From contig NZ_PDJG01000001.1 of assembly GCF_002564005.1 (NCBI RefSeq), forward strand, positions 1,364,001 through 1,428,000: DNA of 64,000 nucleotides, given 5' to 3'. Source of the stretch: Sanguibacter antarcticus. GTDB taxonomy: Bacteria; Actinomycetota; Actinomycetes; Actinomycetales; Cellulomonadaceae. Shown piece after piece: positions 28,142 through 36,748 of the stretch; the first letter of the stretch is position 1, and each line of letters opens with the position of its first letter. Made by a program: the position numbers and the translations under genes. Under the pieces are notes generated by a model. It was not told where the DNA came from, ran no database searches, and saw only the letters and a list, made by a program, of their open reading frames with translations.

Positions 28142-28147
28142 ACTCTA
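28142..28147 (-). promoter_or_regulatory. -10 hexamer (TAGAGT) before pyrG
   Basis: On the minus strand TAGAGT ends eight bases before the pyrG GTG and touches the stop codon of the upstream glycosyltransferase gene. It would allow pyrG to be expressed independently of the envelope cassette. Confidence 0.4.
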
Positions 28148-29326
28148 TCAGCCGATCCCTCGGGAGGGGCGTGCACGCGACGTCTGGTCGGCGCGTCCGC
28201 GCTCTGAGCGCAGGGTTGCGTAGAGGTCTGTGAGACTTCCCACGACGTCGGCGACGGACGGCAGCGTGGAAGCCTGTGCGAGCGCCGCCGCCGCCAGTGC
28301 GTCCCGGCGCCCCCCGTCCGTGAGCAGATCAACGACACCTGCCGCCACAGCTGGAGCATCCCCGACGGAGACGAGCACCGCCGCGTCACCCGTCACCTCG
28401 CGAGTGCCGCCTGCGTCGGTCGTGACGACGGCGGAGCCGAGGCCGAGCGCCTCCTGCAACCAGATGGGTTGTCCCTCCCACACCGCGGTGCTCACGACCA
28501 CCTCGGCTGCGGCCATGAGGTCTGGAGCATCGTCACGGAACCCGAGCAGCCGGACCGGCAGGCGTTCAGCATCGATGCGTCCCTGGAGCTGCTCACGCAA
28601 CGGCCCGTCTCCCGCGACCACCCACACCACACCGCCGGAGACTCCCGCCGTGTCGAGGATCGCGGCAGCGTCGCACAGCGTGTCGAGCCCTTTCTGCGGG
28701 GCAAGCCGGCCCACCGTGACGAGCAGCCGCGCGCCTGCAGGTACTCCGAGGTCTGAACGAACCCGGTTCGTGCTGCATTCGACGTCAGGGCGCGAGGGAG
28801 CCGGCACGAGCGCACGACCCGTATGACTCGCCCCCTGTTGCCGAGCACGGTCGACGAGGTCCAGGCTGACCCCGAGAACTGCGTCAGCATGCCGAGAGAC
28901 GAGGCGCTCGAGCACGAACGACACAGCGCGGACGCTGCGGGGTCCGACGGGCAGGTTGTGGAGCGTGACGACCACTGGTGGCGCACCCCGGAGACATCGT
29001 GTGGCGATGATCACGAGTGCTCCAGCCCGCAGCCCGTGCGCATGAACGACGTCAGCCCCTCGTGCCAGGTCGCGCAGCCTCCGGAGGCTGGTCACGTCTC
29101 CCGGTCCGGGCCGATCGGAGATCTCCACAGCCGTGAACCGCACCGCAGACCCCACAGGCGCCACGACGTCACGCACCGAGCCAGGACCGGCGACCTGCAC
29201 GATGCTGCCTGTCTCCCCCTCGGTGTCCGCGCCCAGTGCCTCGGCAACCTGCGCGACGTGCCGCGCGACGCCTCCTGCGCTCGATCCCAGAACCTGCAGC
29301 ACGCGTGCCTGCGACGACTCAACCAC
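28148..29326 (-). CDS. Family 4-type glycosyltransferase
   Basis: A 392-residue GT-B glycosyltransferase resembling family GT4. The N-terminal acceptor domain begins RVLQVLGSSAGGVARHVAQVAEAL. The C-terminal donor domain has LLVTVGRLAPQKGLDTLCDAAAIL, VWVVAGDGPLREQL, and the E-x7-E region PIWLQEALGLGSAVVTTDAGG, all GT4 hallmarks (here with QEALG in place of the common PEA-E-A). Donor and acceptor are unknown. The GTG at 29326 has AAGGAG six bases upstream. It overlaps the MurJ-like gene by eight bases, which ties it to the flippase and PNPT genes before it. Confidence 0.82.
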   Translation of the reverse strand: MVESSQARVLQVLGSSAGGVARHVAQVAEALGADTEGETGSIVQVAGPGSVRDVVAPVGSAVRFTAVEISDRPGPGDVTSLRRLRDLARGADVVHAHGLRAGALVIIATRCLRGAPPVVVTLHNLPVGPRSVRAVSFVLERLVSRHADAVLGVSLDLVDRARQQGASHTGRALVPAPSRPDVECSTNRVRSDLGVPAGARLLVTVGRLAPQKGLDTLCDAAAILDTAGVSGGVVWVVAGDGPLREQLQGRIDAERLPVRLLGFRDDAPDLMAAAEVVVSTAVWEGQPIWLQEALGLGSAVVTTDAGGTREVTGDAAVLVSVGDAPAVAAGVVDLLTDGGRRDALAAAALAQASTLPSVADVVGSLTDLYATLRSERGRADQTSRARPSRGIG

Positions 29327-30935
29327 GAGTTCTCCTTGCTTCGAGGTCTGTGAAGACCGACCTGTCCCCGACGAAGACAGCACCGACGACCACGCCCGCC
29401 GCGACGAGAGCGCCGACCAGCCCTACACCGATCGAGAGTGGCCACCACGGGTCGACGGGAAGCAAGGCCTCGGACGTCGAGCTGCCGACCCACGCTGCGA
29501 TCACGCCACCGAGCGCGAGCACTGCGGTGGTGCGGCCGAGTCCCTCGAGGGCGGCGTCGCCCGCATGGCGATACAGCGCCCACAGCAGCAGGCCCCCTGC
29601 GACCGCCATGCCGAGGGAGTTCGCTGCGCCGAGCGCCGCGAGAGTGGCACTGATGTCGGTCCGGCCGTCCACGACGATCGGGGGCAGCAGCACTGCCACG
29701 AGGACCACCACCGACCAGCCAGCGGCTGCGGCGCCCACCGCAGCGCGGCCTCGATCGATCGCGTAGAGCGTCCGGGAGAGCGCGAAGATCAACGCGAACC
29801 CGACCAGGCCTGGCGCAGACCACGCGATAGAGACAGCCATCCCGTCAGCACCGCCCGGGGTGAACGCGTCGAACACCGCCTCGACTGCGCTCGCCCCTGC
29901 GACCAGCGCGGCGGCTCCGAGGGCCGAGACCGCGAGCACGGCTCGGGTGGTCCGTGCGGTGAGCTGAGCGAAGCCTGCTCTGTCGTGCTCTCCTGCTCGC
30001 GCAGCCAACCGGGGGAAGGCGCTCGTCGCGAGCGGGACGGCCAGCACCGCGTAGGGCAGGACGTACACGGCCTGGGCGTACTGGTAGATGTTGAAGGCAC
30101 CGTCGCCACCGTAGCGTCGCGCTGCGAACATCACGGCGAGCACCGAGAGCTGCTGCGCGGCGAGAGCCCCCAGCCCTGCGGACGCGAGCCTCCGTGCACG
30201 TGACCCGGCATCTCCCGGGAAGGAGAACGTCGGGCGGAGGCGGACACCGAGTCGCAGCACCGGCACGAGCAACGGCAAGCTCATCACGGCGACCCCGGCT
30301 GTCGTTCCCCAGGCAAGCCACGCGAGAGCAGCCGACGAGAGCGCTCCCGGGTCTCCCTGCTGCCCTGCGGCGAGCTGCCCGAACACCATGTAGGCGACGA
30401 TGACGACGATGCTGGAGAGCATAGGGGCCGCCGCAGGCCAGAAGAACCTCCGGTGTGCCTGAAGGATCCCTCCCAGCACGACGCTCACGCCGTAGAGCGG
30501 CACCTGGACGGCGAAGACCATGAGGAAGTACTGCGTCACCCGAGCGTCTCCCCCGTCACCGACGCTCACGAGCATCCGTGCGAGCGGGCCGGAGACGACG
30601 GCGAGGAGGATGCCGATCGGGACGAGCACACCGAGCGCCCACGTGAGGAACGCGGAGGCGACCGCGGAGACCTCGGTGCTCGCTCTACGCGCGAGCGGTG
30701 CGACGAGGAGCGGTATCACCGCGCCTGCCAAGGCCCCGCCGGCTGCGACCTCGAAGAGCACGTTCGGCAAGAGGTTGGCCGCTGCATAGGCGTCGGCGAC
30801 GCCGCCACGACCGACCTGCCAGGCTTGAGTGAACCACCGACCGAAACCGAGGAGCCTGCTGGCGATCGTCACCGCAGTGATCATGACTGCTGCGCCGGTG
30901 AGCGTCTGGGTCGCGGCGCCCAGGCGGGCTCTCAC
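29319..30935 (-). CDS. MurJ/MviN-like polyprenyl-linked glycan flippase
   Basis: A 538-residue polytopic protein of the MOP exporter superfamily, MurJ/MviN branch, with about 13-14 hydrophobic segments. ITIASRLLGFGRWFTQAWQVG at the N-terminus and VVSGPLARMLVSVGDGG are family-like, and AYAAANLLPNVLFEVAAGGALAGAVIPLL matches the MviN region around helix 2. MurJ flips lipid II across the cytoplasmic membrane. This copy may be a paralogue for another lipid-linked sugar, since it lies between a PNPT enzyme and a glycosyltransferase rather than in the cell-division or rpmH-end locus. The start overlaps the PNPT stop as GTGA. Confidence 0.82.
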   Translation of the reverse strand: MRARLGAATQTLTGAAVMITAVTIASRLLGFGRWFTQAWQVGRGGVADAYAAANLLPNVLFEVAAGGALAGAVIPLLVAPLARRASTEVSAVASAFLTWALGVLVPIGILLAVVSGPLARMLVSVGDGGDARVTQYFLMVFAVQVPLYGVSVVLGGILQAHRRFFWPAAAPMLSSIVVIVAYMVFGQLAAGQQGDPGALSSAALAWLAWGTTAGVAVMSLPLLVPVLRLGVRLRPTFSFPGDAGSRARRLASAGLGALAAQQLSVLAVMFAARRYGGDGAFNIYQYAQAVYVLPYAVLAVPLATSAFPRLAARAGEHDRAGFAQLTARTTRAVLAVSALGAAALVAGASAVEAVFDAFTPGGADGMAVSIAWSAPGLVGFALIFALSRTLYAIDRGRAAVGAAAAGWSVVVLVAVLLPPIVVDGRTDISATLAALGAANSLGMAVAGGLLLWALYRHAGDAALEGLGRTTAVLALGGVIAAWVGSSTSEALLPVDPWWPLSIGVGLVGALVAAGVVVGAVFVGDRSVFTDLEARRTRG

Positions 30936-31801
30936 GCCGTGCCGTTCCCCAGCGTCTGCTCCTGGGGATCGAGCGGTCGACGTCCGATCATGTCGAGCCT
31001 CTCGAGCCAGGGCGTCTCCGCGATGATGCGAGAGAAGCTCACCCGCTCGCTCGCAGCGGTCAGTCCCAGCACCACCACGAGCACGAGCCTCCGCACAGGG
31101 CGGGACACGCTGGAGACTGTCGCGGCTCCGAGGAGCGCACCCACCGCGTTCGCTCCGCAGTCACCGAGCATGTCCTGCTCAGCGAGATCGGCGGACCATG
31201 CGGACGAGGCTGCGCCGACGACAGCCAGGGCGTGGGGAGAACCGCTGATACCGAGCGCCGCCGCCGCGAGGCCACTCGACTTGAGCGCGCGCCCGGGCCT
31301 CAGGTCGAGGAGGTTGACGAGGTTGGCCGACGCCGCGACGAGCGCTCCGTCCGCGAGGACGTCGACCGCTCGCCGGACGGCACCCAGATCACGCTCGACG
31401 AGCAACGCGGCAGCGACCAGCCCGCTGGCTCCGATGCCGAGCACCTTGAGACCACCTGTCGTCAGCCGGCCCTGCCGAGCTGCACGAAGGTGCCCTCGGA
31501 GACCCTTCGACCGTTCGGACGTGTCCTCGGCGAGATCGTCGATGACGCCGAACACCGCTGCCCCGCCCGTCGCCAGCGCCAGCGCAACGGTCTTCCGAGA
31601 GCGCCCTGCAGCAGCTACGCCGCACACGAGGCCCACAGCGACCGCTGGTCCCTCCAGAAGGCTGATGGGCTCGCCTCTGTGGTTCGTGCGAGACCATCGC
31701 ACGGCGCCTCCAGGGGGCCGTCTCCGCAGCGTCTCGCGAGCAATCGCTGTGGCCCCCGATGCTACGAGAGCGACGAGAAACCTGCGCGACCCGGTCGTCA
31801 T
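30932..31801 (-). CDS. PNPT-family (MraY/WecA-like) phospho-sugar transferase homologue
   Basis: A 289-residue membrane protein with the three signatures of polyprenyl-phosphate N-acetylhexosamine-1-phosphate transferases. The Asp pair is in FGVIDDLAED, N-x2-N-x2-D is in ANLVNLLDLRPGRALK, and a GDCGANAVGALLG block sits where MraY has its conserved G-D-x-G-S. NHRGEPISLLEGP near the N-terminus matches the substrate loop. It is 50-70 residues shorter than MraY or WecA, so it may lack helices. It probably starts or modifies a lipid-linked glycan; the sugar is unknown. It overlaps mctB (ATGA) and the flippase (GTGA). Confidence 0.72.
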   Translation of the reverse strand: MTTGSRRFLVALVASGATAIARETLRRRPPGGAVRWSRTNHRGEPISLLEGPAVAVGLVCGVAAAGRSRKTVALALATGGAAVFGVIDDLAEDTSERSKGLRGHLRAARQGRLTTGGLKVLGIGASGLVAAALLVERDLGAVRRAVDVLADGALVAASANLVNLLDLRPGRALKSSGLAAAALGISGSPHALAVVGAASSAWSADLAEQDMLGDCGANAVGALLGAATVSSVSRPVRRLVLVVVLGLTAASERVSFSRIIAETPWLERLDMIGRRPLDPQEQTLGNGTA

Positions 31802-32826
31802 CCTGCGTCCGGTGCCTGCACGGTGCCGTCAGGAGCGGGAGTCTCTTCCGGCGTACGGTCGACCGGAGCGAGCGTGACGGCAGGCGGGACGAGTGCGGTC
31901 GCGTTCTCGTCGGCACCGAAGTGTCCTACCTCTCCGTCGACGCGTGCAGCCAGTGCCAACGGAAGGTTGACCTGACCGACGATCCTGTCGATGTCCGTCA
32001 CGGTGGAGATCGAACCTGCCCGCGCCTGGTCCTCGCGGACCCGTGACACGAGGTCCCCCTCGCTCAACGACGTACCTGCGACGACCGCGCCCTCAGAGCC
32101 GTCCTGGGCGGCCTCGGCCAAGGTCAGCTCGATCGTGGCTGCGGCTTCGAGGTCCTCCGAGGTCGGCACGTCCTCGCCGTCCACGGGGGACGCATTCGAG
32201 TCGAGCAGGACGATGACGTCGGCAGGACCCGAGACGTCGCCGATGACGTCGATGAGCTCGCTGCTCGTGAGGATCTCGCGGATGAGCGTCGCATCGGCCG
32301 AGAAGGCGTCTGGTTTCGCTGCGTCGCTGCCGGTGAGCGTCTCGACGAGGGCCCGCGCGAGGGTGACGTCGAAACCGTCCGCGTCGGCGTCTTCGGGAAG
32401 GTAGTCACCGAGCGTGGCGGCATACGACTGACGCGAGTCGGCCTGGTCCTGAGCAGTCCACGACGATGCAAGCTGCGCCCTCGTGGACACCGTGGCACCG
32501 GCTGCCTTGATCTGCTTCTCGATCGCCGCATACGTCTCGTCGTCGACCGGCCCGAGCTGGACCACCGCGACGCGGCGGTCGGTGAGCGTGCCCGAGAGGA
32601 TCGTCGACGCCGAGGCAGAGACGTAGGCGTCGCTCGCTACCAGGTCGGCGTGAGAAGCGTCCAGCTCGACCCGCAGCTCGTCCTTCTCCGTGCGCAGCAC
32701 GTCGACCTGGCCCGTGAGCTGTTCTCCGATCGATCCCTCCAGCGGGCCTGCCCCCAGGATGATGCCGACGGCAAGAGCCAGGAAGACCGAGATGAGGGAG
32801 ACGATGTGGTACCGGAAGTCGATCAC
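31798..32826 (-). CDS. MctB/SteB family protein (DUF3186)
   Basis: A 342-residue protein orthologous by sequence style and context to Rv1698 (MctB, linked to copper efflux) and to SteB of corynebacteria, which with SteA controls septal peptidoglycan cleavage. It starts MIDFRYHIVSLISVFLALAVGIILGAGPL, a single N-terminal membrane helix. A coiled coil follows (VLRTEKDELRVELDASHADL), then an extracytoplasmic alpha/beta domain and a Pro-rich tail. The GTG at 32826 is used because the preceding stretch is Pro/Gly-rich and non-family. It follows steA by 55 bases and overlaps the PNPT gene by four. Copper transport versus cell separation cannot be settled here; the neighbours favour an envelope role. 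Confidence 0.82.
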   Translation of the reverse strand: MIDFRYHIVSLISVFLALAVGIILGAGPLEGSIGEQLTGQVDVLRTEKDELRVELDASHADLVASDAYVSASASTILSGTLTDRRVAVVQLGPVDDETYAAIEKQIKAAGATVSTRAQLASSWTAQDQADSRQSYAATLGDYLPEDADADGFDVTLARALVETLTGSDAAKPDAFSADATLIREILTSSELIDVIGDVSGPADVIVLLDSNASPVDGEDVPTSEDLEAAATIELTLAEAAQDGSEGAVVAGTSLSEGDLVSRVREDQARAGSISTVTDIDRIVGQVNLPLALAARVDGEVGHFGADENATALVPPAVTLAPVDRTPEETPAPDGTVQAPDAG

Positions 32827-32881
32827 GGGAGACGAACCTTCTGAGGTGTGGGGAGGCGACGGGGCAGGCAGCGGAGGTCGG

Positions 32882-34078
32882 TCAGGACGTCCACCACGCG
32901 AGGTGGTAGATCCACGACCAGAGGTCGTCGATCCGTGCACCGAGCAGCCCGATGAGCGTCTGGCCCGCAGACGTCGAGATGAGAGCGGCGCTGACTGCGA
33001 CGAGACCGGCAGCGGCGAGGAGCATCAGCTGGACGTTGGAGATCCTGTGCCGGTACAGGCGAGAGACCCCCTTCGCGTCGACGAGCTTCCCGCCGACCCG
33101 CAGGCGTGTGAGAAAGGTGCTCGCCATGCCTGCGCGACCCTTGTCGAGAAACTCGACGAGCGTGGCGTGGGTCCCTACGGCCACGATCACCTCTGCGCCC
33201 ATGTCGTCGGCCAAGAGCATCGCGATGTCTTCGCTCGTACCTGCCGCAGGGAAGATGACGTGGGGAACGCCGAGCCCGGCGACGCGCTCCATCCCGGGTG
33301 CACGGCCGTCACGGTACGCGTGGACCACGACCTCTGCTCCGGAGCGCAGTGCCTTGTCAGACACGGAGTCCATGTCGCCCACGATGAGGTCGGGCGACCA
33401 CCCGGCCTCGATGATCGCGTCGGCTCCCCCGTCGACGCCGATGAGGATCGGACGATACTCCTTGATGTACGGGCGAAGGGTCTGCAGGTCTTCCTTGTAG
33501 TGATAGCCGCGCACGACGATGAGGACCTGCCTGCCCTCGATGACGGTCGTGATCTCCGGGATCCCGACGCCGTCGAGCAGAAGGTCACGCTCGCGCCGGA
33601 GGTAGTCCATCGTGTTGGCGGCGAACGACTCGAGCTGTGCTGAGAGCCCCTCGCGTGCGGACTCGAGCTCGACGCCGACGCTCTCGACCGTCTGCAGCAC
33701 GCCCTCGGCGACGAGGTCGGTCCCGCTGAACACGGAGCCGTCGACGATCCGCAGGGTGCGTCCTTCGCGGACGGACATGATGTCGGGACCGAGGTCGTCG
33801 ATGAGCGGGATGCCCGCTTCGACGAGGATGCTCGGGCCGAGGTTCGGGTAGCGGCCCGAGATCGACTTCGCGGCGTTGAGGACGGCCGCAGGCCGCGCGA
33901 GGAGGAGGGACTCCGCTGCGATCCGGTCGATGTCGAGGTGGTCGATGACCGCGATGTCACCGTGCTGTACGCGCTTCGTGAGGTCCTTTGTACGCCGGTC
34001 CACCTTGGCGATGCCCCGGATCCCGGGCTCGGTGTCCGTCACGACCTGTTTCGCTGAGAAGAGCTTCATCAGCTTCAT
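32882..34078 (-). CDS. steA: SteA, cytokinetic-ring-associated membrane protein
   Basis: A 398-residue protein orthologous to Rv1697/SteA. The cytoplasmic part carries a thiamine-pyrophosphokinase-like fold (GVDGGADAIIEAGWSPDLIVGDMDSVSDKAL), which resembles a nucleotide-binding site. A C-terminal membrane helix (about 350-370, NVQLMLLAAAGLVAVSAALIS) and a short tail follow. In corynebacteria SteA and SteB work together at the divisome to control the septal hydrolase RipA. The ATG overlaps the recN stop by four bases. Enzymatic activity as a thiamine kinase is unlikely; the fold is probably reused. Confidence 0.85.
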   Translation of the reverse strand: MKLMKLFSAKQVVTDTEPGIRGIAKVDRRTKDLTKRVQHGDIAVIDHLDIDRIAAESLLLARPAAVLNAAKSISGRYPNLGPSILVEAGIPLIDDLGPDIMSVREGRTLRIVDGSVFSGTDLVAEGVLQTVESVGVELESAREGLSAQLESFAANTMDYLRRERDLLLDGVGIPEITTVIEGRQVLIVVRGYHYKEDLQTLRPYIKEYRPILIGVDGGADAIIEAGWSPDLIVGDMDSVSDKALRSGAEVVVHAYRDGRAPGMERVAGLGVPHVIFPAAGTSEDIAMLLADDMGAEVIVAVGTHATLVEFLDKGRAGMASTFLTRLRVGGKLVDAKGVSRLYRHRISNVQLMLLAAAGLVAVSAALISTSAGQTLIGLLGARIDDLWSWIYHLAWWTS

Positions 34079-35826
34079 GATCTCACAGCGGACTGTTCCA
34101 ACAGCTCCGCTGCGTGGCGCAGGGCCGCCTCTGAGCCTTCTTGGCCGGAGAGCATCCGGGCCAGCTCCTGCACCCGGCTCGCGTCGTCGACGATCCGGAT
34201 GTCCGACTGTGTGATGAAGTCGTCTGAGACCTCACCCGGCTCTGGAGCGACCCCGGATCCCTTGGTCACGACCAGCTGGGTGTCCGCGAACGCCGCGACC
34301 TGGGCAAGGTGCGTCACGACGATCACCTGGGTGGTGCGAGCCAGCCGAGCGAGCCGACGTCCGATCTCCACCGCAGCCTTTCCACCGACACCTGCGTCGA
34401 CCTCGTCGAAGATCATCGTCGGGGTGCGTCGCGCCTGGGAGGCGTCCGACGTCGCGAGCGCGACCTCGATCGCGAGCATGACGCGAGAGAGCTCACCTCC
34501 GGAGGCCCCTTTCCCGAGCGGCCGTGGTGGCCCTCCCCGGTGTGCACTGAGCAGCATCTGCACAGAGTCGGCTCCCCACGGACCGGGCGCGTCGAGCGGC
34601 TCGACCTCGACGTGGAGTGCTGCACCCGCCATCGCGAGCCCGCTCAGCTCGTCGGTCACCGCGGTCGCGAGCAGCTCAGCGGCCTGCTCCCGCGCGCTCG
34701 TCAGGACAGCGGCGGTCGCGGCCAGCTCGCCGTCGAGATCAGCAGCGCGCGCCTCGAGGGTCTCGATCTGCCCGTCGTCGTCCTCGAGGTCGAGGAGCCG
34801 GAGCCCCGCAGCGCTCGCCCACTCGAGGACCGCATCGACATCTTCGCCGTACGAGCGTGTGAGATGGCCGAGCTCTGCACGTCGCGCCTCGACGGCTTCG
34901 AGGCGTGCTGGGTCGGCATCGAGCGCAGCGAGGTAGCTGCCGAGGTCGGCGCCCACGTCCGCGAGGACGTAGGCGACGTCGGTGAGCCGGCGGCCGAGCG
35001 CAGCCAGCTCTGGGTCGTACTGCCCTCCGTGCTCTGCGAACCGCTTGGCTCGGTCCACGAGCTCGACCGCGCTGCTCTCGTCAGGAGAGGTCACGTCGCC
35101 CAGGTCTTCTCCTGCGACGGCGACGAGCGCGTCGCGTGCAGCAGTCCGGAGCTCTTCGGCGTTGCTCAGCCGCTCGGCATCGCGGTTGAGCTCGACGTCC
35201 TCTCCCGGCAGCGGGGCGACCCGCTCGATCTCAGCCAGCCCGAGCCGCAGCAGCTCTGTCTCGCGGGCGCGTTCCTGCGCTCTCTCGGTGAGGTCGGCGA
35301 GGCGAGCCCGGACGGCGACGCGTTCGCTCCACAGCGCCCGATACGTCTCGAGGGTCGTGGCGACCGTGGCGCCAGCAAACTCGTCGAGAGCCTCGCGCTG
35401 GCGCTGCGAGGACCGCAGCCGCATCTGGTCCGACTGTCCGTGGATCGTCACGAGTTCGTCAGCCAGGTCTGCCAGCACTCCCTGAGGGACGGACCTCCCG
35501 CCGAGGTGTGCCCGCGACCGGCCCTGCGCAGCGACGGTGCGCACGACGAGCAGCGTGCCGTCGTCGTCGAGCTCTCCCCCGGCATCGTCGATCCGAGCGA
35601 GGAGCGCAGGGCCATCGACCGTGAGACGTCCTTCGACGACGGCACGGTCGGTGCCGGACCGAACAGCCCCGGCATCGGGCTTGCCTCCCATGAGGAGGGT
35701 GAGACCCGTGAGGATCATCGTCTTGCCGGCGCCGGTCTCACCCGTGATCGCGGTGAGACCTGCCGCGAACTCCACACGGGCCGCGCCGATCACACCGAGG
35801 TTCTCGATACTCATCTCCTGAAGCAC
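34075..35826 (-). CDS. recN: DNA repair protein RecN
   Basis: SMC-like ATPase of recombinational double-strand break repair, 583 residues. The N-terminal half-head has ENLGVIGAARVEFAAGLTAITGETGAGKTM (Walker A). Long coiled-coil segments flank a central hinge around residues 190-370, and the C-terminal half-head has KGASGGELSRVMLAIE (signature) and TMIFDEVDAGVGG (Walker B). The GTG at 35826 is preferred because GAGGTGA lies just upstream; the ATG at 35814 is four codons further in. It starts four bases after the nadK stop and overlaps steA at its end. Confidence 0.93.
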   Translation of the reverse strand: MLQEMSIENLGVIGAARVEFAAGLTAITGETGAGKTMILTGLTLLMGGKPDAGAVRSGTDRAVVEGRLTVDGPALLARIDDAGGELDDDGTLLVVRTVAAQGRSRAHLGGRSVPQGVLADLADELVTIHGQSDQMRLRSSQRQREALDEFAGATVATTLETYRALWSERVAVRARLADLTERAQERARETELLRLGLAEIERVAPLPGEDVELNRDAERLSNAEELRTAARDALVAVAGEDLGDVTSPDESSAVELVDRAKRFAEHGGQYDPELAALGRRLTDVAYVLADVGADLGSYLAALDADPARLEAVEARRAELGHLTRSYGEDVDAVLEWASAAGLRLLDLEDDDGQIETLEARAADLDGELAATAAVLTSAREQAAELLATAVTDELSGLAMAGAALHVEVEPLDAPGPWGADSVQMLLSAHRGGPPRPLGKGASGGELSRVMLAIEVALATSDASQARRTPTMIFDEVDAGVGGKAAVEIGRRLARLARTTQVIVVTHLAQVAAFADTQLVVTKGSGVAPEPGEVSDDFITQSDIRIVDDASRVQELARMLSGQEGSEAALRHAAELLEQSAVRS

Positions 35827-35830
35827 GTGC

Positions 35831-36748
35831 TCACCTCGATTCTGCTGCTCGTCGAGCGTCAGCGACCTCACGCCACCCTGCGACGGGCAGCGAGAACTTG
35901 CTCACCAGCCGATCCGTGAACGGCGCCTGGTTGAGACGCGCGAACCGCAGCGGCATCGAGCTCGTCCGGACCTCGACACGCGAACCGACCGGAAGCTCCG
36001 TGCGCCGACGTCCGTCGGTGATGAGGACGCCTCGAGCCCCCGACCGGGCGGTGACCTCGACGGCGAACTCGGACCGGGGGCCGACGACGAGAGGCCGTGC
36101 GAAGAGTGCGTGTGCCGAGATCGGCACGAGAAGCTTGGCGTCGACGTCGGGCCACATGACAGGCCCGCCCGCCGAGAACGCGTGCGCGGTCGAGCCGGTC
36201 GCGGTCGCCATGACGACCCCGTCGCAGCCGAAGGACGACAGCGGCCGGCCGTCGACCTCGATGGAGACCTCGATCATCAACGTCCGCTCGTGCTTCTCGA
36301 TGGTCGCCTCGTTGAGCGCCCAGTCGTGGATCGGTTCCGCGCCGCCAGGACGCTGGACGAGGACGTCGAGGACGCCTCGTTCCTCGACCGCGTAGTCGTG
36401 GTCGGCAAGGCGTCGCACGGCGTCGCGCAGGTCTTCTCGCTCGCTCTCGGCGAGGAATCCGATGTGGCCCAGGTTGACTCCGAGCAACGGCACCTGTGTC
36501 CCGTGCGTAATCTCGGCCGCACGCAGGATCGTGCCGTCCCCTCCGAGGACCATGACGAGCTCCGCACCGTCGAGCGAGCTCTTCGTGTCGTCGAGCTCGA
36601 ACTTTTCGGCACCCAGCTCGACCGCGAGATCGTGATCGTGCAACAGCACCTCGAAACCTGCGGCCCTCAGCTCAGGAACTGCCTCACGCAACCCTGCGAC
36701 AGCTTCGTGCCGCCCACCATGGGTCACGACGAGAATCTTGCGGCTCAC
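35831..36748 (-). CDS. nadK: NAD kinase
   Basis: ATP- or polyphosphate-dependent phosphorylation of NAD to NADP, 305 residues. The family signature GGDGT is at 69-73 (MVLGGDGTILRAAE). NLGHIGFLAE and DWALNEATIEKHERT follow, then GDGVVMATATGSTAHAFSAGGP-type blocks (here reading FGCDGVVMATATGSTAHAFS). The GTG start overlaps the tlyA stop (GTGA). The order tlyA-nadK-recN is the same as Rv1694-Rv1695-Rv1696 and common across actinobacteria. Confidence 0.94.
   Translation of the reverse strand: MSRKILVVTHGGRHEAVAGLREAVPELRAAGFEVLLHDHDLAVELGAEKFELDDTKSSLDGAELVMVLGGDGTILRAAEITHGTQVPLLGVNLGHIGFLAESEREDLRDAVRRLADHDYAVEERGVLDVLVQRPGGAEPIHDWALNEATIEKHERTLMIEVSIEVDGRPLSSFGCDGVVMATATGSTAHAFSAGGPVMWPDVDAKLLVPISAHALFARPLVVGPRSEFAVEVTARSGARGVLITDGRRRTELPVGSRVEVRTSSMPLRFARLNQAPFTDRLVSKFSLPVAGWREVADARRAAESR

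Noticed and set aside
30336..30349. CelR-like 14-mer CGAGAGCGCTCCCG inside the murJ-like gene
   Set aside because: Inside a coding region with no sugar-use gene nearby and mismatched at both ends.
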